Assembly (NCBI GenBank): GCA_009914575.1
Contig: WNEB01000097.1
Location: forward strand, 1-6,239
DNA length: 6,239 nucleotides
Direction: 5' to 3'
DNA from: Burkholderia gladioli
GTDB lineage: Bacteria > Pseudomonadota > Gammaproteobacteria > Burkholderiales > Burkholderiaceae
Shown: positions 1 through 6,166 of the stretch, in pieces
Layout of the letters: the number at the start of each line of letters is the position of its first letter
Numbering within the stretch: the stretch's first letter is position 1
Made by a program: the position numbers and the translations under genes
Notes under the pieces: generated by a model
What the model saw: the letters and a program-made list of their open reading frames with translations, nothing else
What the model was told of the DNA's origin: nothing
Databases searched by the model: none

Positions 1-312
1 CGGCCTCGGGGAGTGATCGTGCATACTGACCGTGGTAGCCAATACTGCTCGCGCGAGCACCGCGCCCTGTTGGAGCAATACGCTTTGATCGCCAGCATGA
101 GTGCCAGAGGCAACTGCTACGACAACGCAGCAATGGAGAGTTGGAACCACAGTCTGAAGGTCGAGGCCATCCATGGTGAACACCTCGCCACACGGGAGCA
201 GGCCAAGGCTCATGTGTTTGACTACATTGAGGTTGACTACAATCGGATCCGGCTGCACTCGACTCTGGGCTACCTCAGCCCAGAGCAGTACGAGCTGGCC
301 AATGTCGCTTAG
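1..312 (+). CDS. IS3-family transposase (OrfB), C-terminal part
   Basis: This is the catalytic integrase-type (rve) domain of an IS3-family OrfB transposase, which cuts and joins the IS ends during transposition. The frame is open from base 1, so the 5' part, with the first catalytic Asp, lies outside the window; the GTG at 13 is not a true start. The second Asp is in HTDRGSQY and the Glu is in AMESW, with exactly 35 residues between them, matching the family D(35)E spacing. The motifs [16 protein letters not shown] and [19 protein letters not shown] are typical of the family C-terminus. The protein would normally be made by programmed frameshifting from OrfA, which is not visible. The visible part has no disabling lesion. 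Confidence 0.93.
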   Translation, partial: RPRGVIVHTDRGSQYCSREHRALLEQYALIASMSARGNCYDNAAMESWNHSLKVEAIHGEHLATREQAKAHVFDYIEVDYNRIRLHSTLGYLSPEQYELANVA

Positions 313-317
313 ATAGG

Positions 318-341
318 TGTCCGTAAATCAGGGCAAGATCA
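318..341 (-). repeat. Right terminal inverted repeat of the IS3-family element
   Basis: Read inward from the host junction (minus strand), the end begins TGATCTTGCCCTGATTTACG and continues to about 318. It starts with TG as IS3-family ends do and follows the transposase stop by a few bases. The exact inner limit of the repeat is a guess because the left end is missing. Confidence 0.6.
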
Positions 342-595
342 ATCACGTGCTGCACGTCGGTGGCGCACCTGAGCGGTGCGGTGGGGCAGGCGACCTGGGT
401 GCTGCTCGACGTGAATCCGCACTCTGGGTGTGGCAGCTGGAGCGGCGCGACAGCCCGCTGTATCCGTCGGCCACGCTGTATCGCCAGCCGGCGTTCCTGC
501 AATGGGCGCCGGTGCTCGACACGGTCGCGCAGGACCTGCGCGCGCTGGCCGGCACCGGCAGCGCATGGGCGGAGACGGTCGGCGCGAGCCGCTAG
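342..595 (+). pseudogene. TPR-type glycosyltransferase remnant (3' end only, frameshifted)
   Basis: The first part reads ATC ACG TGC TGC and then TSVAHLSGAVGQATWVLLD in the frame starting at 342. This resembles the DTSVAHLAGALGKPVWVLL segment near the C-terminus of tetratricopeptide-repeat proteins with a GT9/GT41-like glycosyltransferase domain. The second part, in a different frame from 425, reads WVWQLERRDSPLYPSATLYRQP and then a helical tail ending at TAG 593-595. It matches the family ending of the form HPDWRWLLDRDDSPWYPSMRLFRQ. Joining the frames at 422-425 gives NPHWVWQL, the expected motif, if one CT of the CTCT is removed. The gene is therefore truncated at its 5' end by the IS and also carries a 2-bp tandem duplication. 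It has no start and is very unlikely to be functional. Its tail converges on lnt. The family assignment rests on remembered motif similarity. Confidence 0.7.
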
Positions 596-601
596 CGTTC
601 A

Positions 602-617
602 GGCGCGCGGGCGCGCC
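602..617. terminator. GC-rich inverted repeat between convergent genes, possible bidirectional terminator
   Basis: GGCGCGC and GCGCGCC form a perfect 7-bp inverted repeat around a GG centre. It sits in the 25-bp gap between the stop of the glycosyltransferase remnant (595) and the stop of lnt (621). The position suits a shared terminator, but no T-run follows on either strand, so intrinsic termination would be atypical. In such GC-rich DNA, chance is a real alternative. Confidence 0.3.
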
Positions 618-620
618 GGT

Positions 621-2261
621 TCAGCCGCGCGCTCCGCGACGCAGGCGCGGCCCGATCGCGAAGGCGAACGCCAGCAGCACGAGCGCCACGGCCAGCACGA
701 TGGCGTTGCCGTTCGCGACGAACGGCGTGATGCCCTGCGTGCCTTCCACGGTTACGTCGATCGGGCCGATCGTGAACGGCTTGAGCCGTTCGAGCACGCG
801 GCCGTGCGCGTCGATCGCGGCCGTCATGCCGGTGTTGGTGGCGCGCAGCATCGGCCGGCCGGTTTCGAGCGAGCGCATGCGCGCGATCTGCAGATGCTGG
901 TCGAGTGCGATGGTGTCGCCGAACCAGGCGAGATTCGTCACGTTCACGAGGATGCCCGGCGACGGCGCGTTCTCGCGCACGGTCGCGGCGATACCCTCGC
1001 CGAACAGGTCTTCGTAACAGATGTCGGCCATCACCGGCTGGTTGTGGACGAGGAACGGCTTCTGCACCAGCGCGCCGCGCGCGAAATCGCCGAGCGGCAT
1101 CTTCATCAGGTTGACGAACCAGTGGAAGCCCCACGGGATGAACTCGCCGAACGGCACCAGGTGGTGCTTGTCGTAGTGGTAAATGTCCATCGAGCCGGGC
1201 GTCACGCCGTACAGGCTGTTGGTGTAGTCGACGATGCTGCCGTCGGGCAGGATCTTGTCGCCCACCGCGCCGAACAGCACCGAGGTGCCGGTCTTGTCGA
1301 CGAAGCTGCGCACCGCCTTCGCGAACGGCAGCGGCAGATCCTGGATCATCACCGCGATCGCCGTTTCGGGCGTGACCACCAGATCGGTCGGTCGCTCGGT
1401 GATCATCGTCGTGTACATCTTGATAGCCGCGTCGATGCCGGCCTGCTCGAACTTGACGTCCTGCTTGACGTTGCCTTGCAGCAGCCGCACGTGCAGCGGC
1501 TGATTTTCGGGCTTGGTCCACGGCACTATCGGCAGCAGCAGGCCGATCGCGACCAGCGCCGCGGCCAGCACGGTCGGCGCGAACGCGCCGCCCGGCGCCG
1601 GACGCGCGTGGCTGTCGGTCGAGCCGCGCGCGCTGACGGCGACGTTGACGACCAGCGCGGCGAACAGCGCGAGCACCCAGCCCACGCCGTAGACGCCCGC
1701 CACCGGCGCATAGCCGGCGAACGGGCCGTCGACCTGCGCATAGCCGCTCGCGAGCCACGGAAAGCCCGTGAACACGGTGCCGCGCGCCCACTCGCCGAGC
1801 GCCCAGGCGCTGGCGAACGCCAGCGCGCCGTGCCAGCTCGGGGCGAACGCGCGGCCCGCGCCGCGGCCCGAGGCGAGCGCCCAGAGCAGCGCGGACAGCG
1901 CCGGATACAGGCACAGATACAGACAGAACAGCGCGAGCGCCCCGCCCGCGATCCAGGCCGCCATCTCGCCGTACACATGCATGCTGATGTAGAGCCACCA
2001 GATGCCGGTCAGGAAGTTGCCGAAGCCGAACGCCGCGCCCGTCAGCGTGGCCTGCCAGCGCGTGCCGCTGCGCGCGAGCTGCGCGTAGAACCACACGAAC
2101 ACCAGCAGTTGCAGCCAGCCGCCGTGCGGGGTGGGCGCGAAGCTCAGCGTATTGGCCGCGCCGGCCAGCAGGGCCGCCGGGAAATGCCAGCGAGGCAGCG
2201 CGCGGCGGGCCGCCGCGAAGGTGGCGGCCCGCCGCGCGCGGGACGTGAACGATTCGGCCAT
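621..2261 (-). CDS. lnt: Apolipoprotein N-acyltransferase
   Basis: Lnt is an inner-membrane enzyme that transfers an acyl chain from a phospholipid to the N-terminal Cys of apolipoproteins, the last step of lipoprotein maturation after Lgt and LspA. The 546-residue product has about seven hydrophobic segments between residues 25 and 248. A periplasmic nitrilase-like domain (about 255-505) and a final membrane helix (about 519-537) follow. The catalytic triad is visible: Glu299 in VVTPETA, Lys365 in YDKHHLVPFGEF and nucleophile Cys415 in ADICYEDLFG, corresponding to E267, K335 and C387 of E. coli. TNLAWFGDT and ARMRSLETGRPMLRATNTG are also family signatures. The length is normal and the ATG start at 2261 gives a normal N-terminus, though no clear Shine-Dalgarno precedes it. 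It lies 38 bp after corC and is probably the last gene of the operon. It appears intact. Confidence 0.97.
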   Translation of the reverse strand: MAESFTSRARRAATFAAARRALPRWHFPAALLAGAANTLSFAPTPHGGWLQLLVFVWFYAQLARSGTRWQATLTGAAFGFGNFLTGIWWLYISMHVYGEMAAWIAGGALALFCLYLCLYPALSALLWALASGRGAGRAFAPSWHGALAFASAWALGEWARGTVFTGFPWLASGYAQVDGPFAGYAPVAGVYGVGWVLALFAALVVNVAVSARGSTDSHARPAPGGAFAPTVLAAALVAIGLLLPIVPWTKPENQPLHVRLLQGNVKQDVKFEQAGIDAAIKMYTTMITERPTDLVVTPETAIAVMIQDLPLPFAKAVRSFVDKTGTSVLFGAVGDKILPDGSIVDYTNSLYGVTPGSMDIYHYDKHHLVPFGEFIPWGFHWFVNLMKMPLGDFARGALVQKPFLVHNQPVMADICYEDLFGEGIAATVRENAPSPGILVNVTNLAWFGDTIALDQHLQIARMRSLETGRPMLRATNTGMTAAIDAHGRVLERLKPFTIGPIDVTVEGTQGITPFVANGNAIVLAVALVLLAFAFAIGPRLRRGARG

Positions 2262-2299
2262 GGGGTCGAGCAGGGGTGGGGACGGGGGCGGCCGGACGA

Positions 2300-3184
2300 T
2301 CAGTCGTCGGTCGATTCGTTGCGGCGGCCGGCGAGCGGATCGCGGCGCACCAGCAGCACGTGGATCTGGCGGGCGTCGCCGCGCTGGATCTCGAAGATCA
2401 GCTTGCCGAGCCGCAGCTTTTCGCCGCGATGCGGCACGCGACCGAAATGATGGGTGATCAGCCCGCCGATGGTGTCGACTTCCTCGTCGGAGAAATCGGT
2501 GCCGAAGGTTTCGTTGAACTGGGCGATCTCGGTCAGCGCGCGCACGCGGAAGCGACCGTCGGGCGACGAGATGATGTTGCCGGCTTCCTCGTCGAAGTCG
2601 TATTCGTCCTCGATGTCGCCGACGATCTGCTCCAGCACGCCCTCGATCGTGATCAGGCCGGCCACGCCGCCGTATTCGTCGACCACGATCGCGAGGTGGT
2701 TGCGGTTCACGCGGAAATCGTGGAGCAGCACGTTCAGGCGCTTCGATTCGGGGATGAACACGACCGGGCGCAGCATGCCGCGCACATCGAATTCCTCTTC
2801 CGCGTAGAAACGCAGCAGATCCTTCGCGAGCAGCACGCCGATCACGTTGTCGCGGTTTTCTTCGTAGACCGGGTAGCGGGAGTGGGCCTTTTCAAGCACG
2901 AACGGGATGAAATCCTCGGGCTTGTCGGCGATGTTGAGGGCGTCCATCTGGGCGCGGGGCACCATGATGTCGCGGGCGCAGAGATCGGAGACCTGGAACA
3001 CGCCCTCGATCATCGACAGCGAATCGCCGTCGATCAGGTTGCGCTCGTGCGCGTCCTGCAGGATTTCGAGCAGCTCGCCGCGAGATTCGGGCTCGGGCGA
3101 GATGAAGTCGGTCAGGCGCTCGAGCAGCGAGCGCTTTTCGGGAGGTTTGTCGGTGGACTTTCGACTGGGATACGAATCGTTCAT
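2300..3184 (-). CDS. corC: CorC/YbeX-type CBS-domain protein
   Basis: This is a cytoplasmic CBS-domain protein of the CorC/YbeX/HlyC family. It is classically linked to CorA-dependent magnesium and cobalt efflux, and in E. coli YbeX is also linked to ribosome metabolism. The 294-residue product starts with a short charged tail and the helical segment LLERLTDFISPEPESRGELLEIL. A CBS pair follows, with VSDLCARDIMVPRAQMDALN opening the first repeat (about 68-128) and the second at about 135-192 containing LAIVVDEYGGVAGLITIEGV. The C-terminal transporter-associated (CorC_HlyC) domain spans about 208-285 and contains DEEVDTIGGLI and HRGEKL. There is no transmembrane DUF21 part, as expected for the short YbeX form. 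The ATG at 3184 gives the normal N-terminus. A 192-bp gap upstream could hold its own promoter, while lnt follows closely. Confidence 0.96.
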   Translation of the reverse strand: MNDSYPSRKSTDKPPEKRSLLERLTDFISPEPESRGELLEILQDAHERNLIDGDSLSMIEGVFQVSDLCARDIMVPRAQMDALNIADKPEDFIPFVLEKAHSRYPVYEENRDNVIGVLLAKDLLRFYAEEEFDVRGMLRPVVFIPESKRLNVLLHDFRVNRNHLAIVVDEYGGVAGLITIEGVLEQIVGDIEDEYDFDEEAGNIISSPDGRFRVRALTEIAQFNETFGTDFSDEEVDTIGGLITHHFGRVPHRGEKLRLGKLIFEIQRGDARQIHVLLVRRDPLAGRRNESTDD

Positions 3185-3231
3185 GGTGGTGCGCCCGGGC
3201 GGACTGCAGGCGCGTTGTCACGGAGTTGGCA

Positions 3232-3243
3232 AGGATACACCAA
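3232..3243 (-). promoter_or_regulatory. Candidate -10 region upstream of corC (repeated 12-mer)
   Basis: On the minus strand this reads TTGGTGTATCCT, containing the -10-like hexamer TATCCT 47 bases before the corC start. The identical 12-mer recurs upstream of ybeY (4851-4862), and each is followed on its upstream side by GGCC-containing sequence. No convincing -35 box is visible at 16-18 bp. Its placement in the longest gap of the intact cluster supports a promoter or shared regulatory role, but this remains an inference. Confidence 0.3.
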
Positions 3244-3376
3244 GGCCACGGCGCTTCCGTGTCGGCCGGATGGCTGACGCGGCGGCCTGCCTCGGGCGGC
3301 GCGGATCCATCCTAACCCGGAATCGGAATTGCGCCCATCTCGGGAAAAATGCCGTTCGGGCCGCGCCCGGCCGGAC

Positions 3377-4009
3377 TCAGGCGCAGCGCGCCAGCAGGGA
3401 TTCGAGCGCGCGGTCGGGAATGCCGCTCTCGCGCAGCGCCGCCACGGTGCGCGTGACGTAGTCGAGCGTGGTGCCGTAGCGGCCTTCCGCGCAGGCGAAC
3501 ACGGCGCGCACGATCTCGTCCGGCAGCTTGCCGGTGTAGGTGGGTGCGTCGCGGCGCATCACGAACGCCAGCGCGCGCACGCGTTCGCCGCTCGCTAGCG
3601 TGCAGGGCAGCCAGGCCGGGCGATACGAGCCCATCGGCATTTCGCGTTTCCAGAGCGTTGCGAGATGCGGCATGGCCGTGGGGCCGGCGATGCGGAACGC
3701 GACGCCGCTGCACGAGCCGCCGCGGTCGAGCGCCAGCACGAGCCCCGGCCGTTCGGCCGAGCCGCGATTGACGCGCGACCACAGATACAGCCCGCGGTGG
3801 TAGCCGTGCACGCGACCGTGCAATTGCTCGGCCACGGGCAGGCCCGGATTCCAGATCAGCGAGCCATAGCCGAACAGCCAGAGATCGGAGCGGCGGTCCC
3901 AGCCGCTCAGCGACGCATCGAGCGAAACGGCCAGCTCGTCGTCGGTCAGCAGCCGACCGTTGCCGATCGGCGGCGGATACGCTTGGGGGGCGGGGATCGG
4001 TGTGCTCAC
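3377..4009 (-). CDS. chaC: ChaC-family gamma-glutamylcyclotransferase
   Basis: This is probably a cytosolic glutathione-specific gamma-glutamylcyclotransferase, releasing 5-oxoproline and Cys-Gly from glutathione. From the chosen GTG at 4009 the product is 210 residues, close to the usual ChaC size. The family signature LWLFGYGSLIWNPGLP lies at residues 43-58, with the substrate-binding loop GYGSL at 47-51. GYHRGLYLWSRVNRG, PGLVLALDRGGSCSGVAFRI and LWKREMPMGSYRPAWL follow; Glu123 in KREM is the likely catalytic acid. The frame stays open upstream to 4174, but that part overlaps ybeY in another frame and gives an atypical sequence. The GTG just 28 bp past the ybeY stop is preferred, although no good Shine-Dalgarno is visible. 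It sits between ybeY and corC, a position not found in the E. coli operon. Confidence 0.9.
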   Translation of the reverse strand: MSTPIPAPQAYPPPIGNGRLLTDDELAVSLDASLSGWDRRSDLWLFGYGSLIWNPGLPVAEQLHGRVHGYHRGLYLWSRVNRGSAERPGLVLALDRGGSCSGVAFRIAGPTAMPHLATLWKREMPMGSYRPAWLPCTLASGERVRALAFVMRRDAPTYTGKLPDEIVRAVFACAEGRYGTTLDYVTRTVAALRESGIPDRALESLLARCA

Positions 4010-4037
4010 GGCCGGGTGGGGAATGAACGGGGCGCTC

Positions 4038-4823
4038 TTACTCGTAGGGGTTCGCGAAGCCGAGCTTGGCCAGAATGTCGATTTCGAGCGCTTCCATCTC
4101 GGCTGCGTCTTCCTCGCCGCGCTCGTGATCGTAGCCCTGCGCATGCAGCGAGCCGTGCACCAGCAGATGGGCATAGTGCGATTGCAGGGGCTTGCCCTGC
4201 CCGGTCGCTTCCTTCTCGACCACCGGGCAGCACAGCAGGAGATCGCCGATCGTCGTGCCGTCGGGCGCCTGCTCGTAGGCGAAGGTCAGCACGTTGGTGG
4301 GGTAGTCCTTCTTGCGATAGCCGCCGTTCAGCTCGCGGCCTTCCTTTTCGCCGACGAAGCGCACCGTGAGCTGCGCATCGGAGAACAGCGTGGTGGCGAG
4401 CCATTCGGCGATCAGCTTGCGCTTGGGCAAGGTCTTGCGCACCTGCGCGGTGATTTCGTCGCCGTACTGGACGAGCAGTTCGAGCTCGGGCTCGCCCGCT
4501 GGCTCGGATTCGTCGTCGGCATCCTCGTCGCCGTCATCGCCTTCCGGTTCGGCTTCGGCGCCGACCGACAGCGTCAGGCTGCCGTAGTACTCGGGGCGCA
4601 GCGTCAGGGTCGCGCGCTGCGAGATGTCCGCATGTTGCGCGACGATCGCGACCGAGGCTTCGCCGGAGCTGCCGGACAGATCGAACATCAGGGCGCGACC
4701 GTCGGGGAAATCGATGCGCAGGGCTTGCGCCTCGACCGTCTTGACCTTGCCGCGCTCGTCGAACAGCGAGACGCGCGGTGCGCTCGGGCGGGTGGCTTGA
4801 AGGGATTTGCGAGAGGATTTCAT
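4038..4823 (-). CDS. ybeY: rRNA maturation endoribonuclease YbeY with N-terminal extension
   Basis: YbeY is a zinc-dependent single-strand endoribonuclease needed for 16S rRNA 3' maturation and 70S quality control. The catalytic domain occupies about residues 113-261. It contains VRFVGEKEGRELNGGYRKKD, PTNVLTFAY and the metal motif HGSLHAQGYDH with His223, His227 and His233. Typical YbeY proteins are about 150-185 residues, but this product is 261 from the ATG at 4823. The extra ~110 residues comprise a basic start, a likely beta-rich stretch (about 17-88, including ALRIDFPDGRALMFDL and RATLTLRPEYYGSLTLSVG) and an acidic linker (about 89-114) rich in Asp and Glu. I do not recognise this extra domain. 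The frame is open further up to an ATG at 5027, but that part looks non-coding. It is followed 28 bp later by the chaC-like gene. A start nearer the catalytic domain is possible but no strong one is visible. Confidence 0.93.
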   Translation of the reverse strand: MKSSRKSLQATRPSAPRVSLFDERGKVKTVEAQALRIDFPDGRALMFDLSGSSGEASVAIVAQHADISQRATLTLRPEYYGSLTLSVGAEAEPEGDDGDEDADDESEPAGEPELELLVQYGDEITAQVRKTLPKRKLIAEWLATTLFSDAQLTVRFVGEKEGRELNGGYRKKDYPTNVLTFAYEQAPDGTTIGDLLLCCPVVEKEATGQGKPLQSHYAHLLVHGSLHAQGYDHERGEEDAAEMEALEIDILAKLGFANPYE

Positions 4824-4850
4824 GTGTGCGGCGTGGAAGGCGATCGCACG

Positions 4851-4876
4851 AGGATACACCAAACGGCCAGCCGTTT
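4851..4876 (-). promoter_or_regulatory. Candidate promoter and palindrome upstream of ybeY
   Basis: Bases 4851-4862 repeat the 12-mer found upstream of corC; on the minus strand it reads TTGGTGTATCCT, with a -10-like TATCCT 27 bases before the ybeY ATG. Overlapping its upstream side, 4861-4876 is AAACGGCCAGCCGTTT, with perfect 7-bp arms around a 2-bp centre. That is where a dimeric regulator could bind between -10 and -35. No good -35 box is seen. This stretch would be the first usable promoter for ybeY if the IS has cut off the normal one. Confidence 0.35.
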
Positions 4877-4999
4877 CGGTCGGGGCGGCGCGCGCCGGAT
4901 CGTGCGTTTTGGCGGTGTCGCGGCGTGTGCGCGCTGGCGACCGGCGCATCGGATCGAGCCGTGACGCGGCTTGCCGGCAAAGTTGCGGCGCACCGCCGC

Positions 5000-5035
5000 G
5001 CGACCGCCCCCCCCCCCCATGCCGCATGCGGTCGC
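5000..5035. repeat. 12-C homopolymer inside an inverted repeat
   Basis: Twelve consecutive C residues lie at 5007-5018 (G on the operon's coding strand). They are flanked by the perfect 8-bp inverted repeat GCGACCGC (5000-5007) and GCGGTCGC (5028-5035), which would leave most of the homopolymer in the loop. It lies about 30 bases beyond the phoH stop and about 185 bases before the ybeY start. Such tracts change length by slipped-strand mispairing and are also prone to sequencing error. Confidence 0.6.
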
Positions 5036-5043
5036 CGCGGCGA
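5022..5043. repeat. Two abutting palindromes after phoH
   Basis: CCGCATGCGG (5022-5031) and TCGCCGCGGCGA (5032-5043) are both perfect palindromes and directly adjoin, starting 7 bases beyond the phoH stop codon. They could form small hairpins protecting or ending the phoH message, but there is no T-run. Chance in GC-rich sequence is possible. The first one overlaps the larger hairpin around the C tract, so the structures would compete. Confidence 0.4.
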
Positions 5044-5049
5044 GGCCGG

Positions 5050-6076
5050 TCAGGCGTCCTTGTGCTGCGCGTGGAACTCGTCGTAAGCCTCGACGATCCG
5101 CGCGACCAGCGGGTGACGCACCACGTCGGCGCTCGTGAAGCGCGTGAGCGCGATGCCGCGCACCTGCGTGAGCACCTGCTGGGCCTCGACCAGGCCGCTC
5201 TTGTGGCCGCGCGGCAGGTCGATCTGGGTGGTGTCGCCGGTGACCACCGCCTTCGAGCCGAAACCGATCCGCGTCAGGAACATCTTCAGCTGCTCGGGCG
5301 TGGTGTTCTGCGCCTCGTCCAGGATGATGAACGCGTGGTTCAGCGTGCGCCCGAGCATGTAGGCCAGCGGCGCGATTTCGATCATCTGGCGTTCGAACAT
5401 CTTGGCCGTCTTGTCGAAACCGAGCAGATCGTAGAGCGCGTCGTAAAGCGGGCGCAGATACGGATCCACCTTTTGCGACAGATCGCCGGGCAGGAAGCCG
5501 AGCCGCTCGCCGGCCTCGACGGCCGGACGCGTCAGCACGATGTGCTTGACCTGGTCGCGTTCCAGCGCGTCGACGGCGCAGGCCACGGCCAGATAGGTCT
5601 TGCCGGTGCCGGCCGGCCCGATGCCGAACGTCACGTCGTGCGCGAGGATATGCTTAAGATACTCGCGCTGCGCCGGGGTGCGGCCGCGCAGGTCGGCGCG
5701 GCGCGGGTTCCTCGCCGGGCGCGTCGGCCTCGGCCGCGGGCGCGTCGTCGAACGGATGGTCGGGATCGCCGCGAAAGCGCACGTCGGGCGCACCGTCCTG
5801 GCTGCCGTTGCCGAGGTGGCGCGTCTCGACCAGCGCGAGCTGGATGTCGTCGAGCGACAGCGGATCGCGCGCGCGGTTGTAGAAATTTTCGAGCGTGGCG
5901 AGCGCGAGCTTCGCGCCGCGGCCGCGAATCGTGATCCGGTGGCCGCGCCGCTGCAGCGTCACGTCGAGCGCCTGCTCGATCTGGCGCAGATTTTCGTCCA
6001 GCGGGCCGCAGAGGTTGGCGAGGCGCGCGTTGTCGTCGCGCGGTGCGGTGAATTCCAGGGCTTGGGTCGGCTTCAA
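5050..6076 (-). pseudogene. phoH: PhoH-like ATPase (YbeZ), frameshifted and 5'-disturbed
   Basis: PhoH/YbeZ is a cytoplasmic P-loop NTPase, usually beside and functionally linked to ybeY. The N-terminal piece, from a TTG at 6076, contains FTAPRDDNARLANLCGPLD and a nucleic-acid-binding-like segment, [20 protein letters not shown]. The ATPase piece contains [17 protein letters not shown], Walker A GPAGTGKT (5596-5619), Walker [11 protein letters not shown] and [12 protein letters not shown], ending with TGA at 5050-5052. The two pieces lie in different frames and switch near 5690-5713, within a GC-dinucleotide-rich linker. Restoring 2 bp there would give a protein of about 341 residues, the normal size. 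Upstream of the TTG the same frame runs without ATG, GTG or another TTG to the IS edge at about 6112, so the native start may have been lost. It could instead be a sequencing error or recoding. Confidence 0.85.
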
Positions 6077-6112
6077 GGTAGCGTGGGCTTCCTTCGGTTG
6101 GGCGCTCGGTTC

Positions 6113-6130
6113 GGCGTTGTTGCATAAATC
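6113..6130 (+). repeat. Terminal inverted repeat of the IS5-family (IS903-like) element
   Basis: GGCGTTGTTGCATAAATC matches the remembered IS903-type end GGCTTTGTTGAATAAATC at 16 of 18 positions. This marks the IS/host junction between 6112 and 6113. If the usual 9-bp duplication applies, the flanking host bases 6104-6112 should recur at the far end of the element, outside the window. Confidence 0.7.
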
Positions 6131-6166
6131 GAGTGTGAGGATGCAATAGCATCGACGGGCATAATT

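Larger units (their letters stand above)
1..341 (+). mobile_element. IS3-family insertion sequence, right-hand part
   Basis: The element enters from the left edge, so only its right end is visible. It contains the C-terminal part of a DDE transposase (stop at 310-312), a short non-coding tail and a terminus ending in CA at 340-341, as IS3-family ends do. Directly after 341 the sequence reads in frame as a glycosyltransferase remnant, which sets the boundary independently. The 3-4 bp target duplication cannot be tested because the left end is outside the window. The subgroup is not certain. Confidence 0.85.

Noticed and set aside
360..2450. Long open frame on the plus strand (about 696 codons) across the remnant and lnt
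   Set aside because: It is antisense to lnt, rich in Arg, Ala and His with no domain-like sequence. It is the usual third-position effect of high-GC coding DNA. Only its first ~20 codons are real coding remnant.
2276..3277. 333-codon plus-strand frame opposite corC
   Set aside because: The composition (many His, Val, Asp, Gln) is that of an antisense shadow, and corC on the other strand has full domain support.
3345..3372. Possible intrinsic terminator after the chaC-like gene (GGCCG/CGGCC hairpin and ATTTTT on the minus strand)
   Set aside because: The stem is only 5 bp and the T-run begins about nine bases after it, too far for a standard terminator. It is not strong enough to annotate.
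4010..4174. Upstream extension of the chaC-like frame (55 extra codons)
   Set aside because: It overlaps the ybeY C-terminus, including its metal-binding region, and its translation has no ChaC similarity. The GTG at 4009 fits family length.
3960..4964. 334-codon plus-strand frame opposite ybeY
   Set aside because: It is an antisense shadow of ybeY with no recognisable motif and no ribosome-site support.
4807..5934. 375-codon plus-strand frame opposite phoH
   Set aside because: It is an antisense shadow ending in Arg-rich low-complexity sequence. The phoH frames on the other strand carry Walker motifs.
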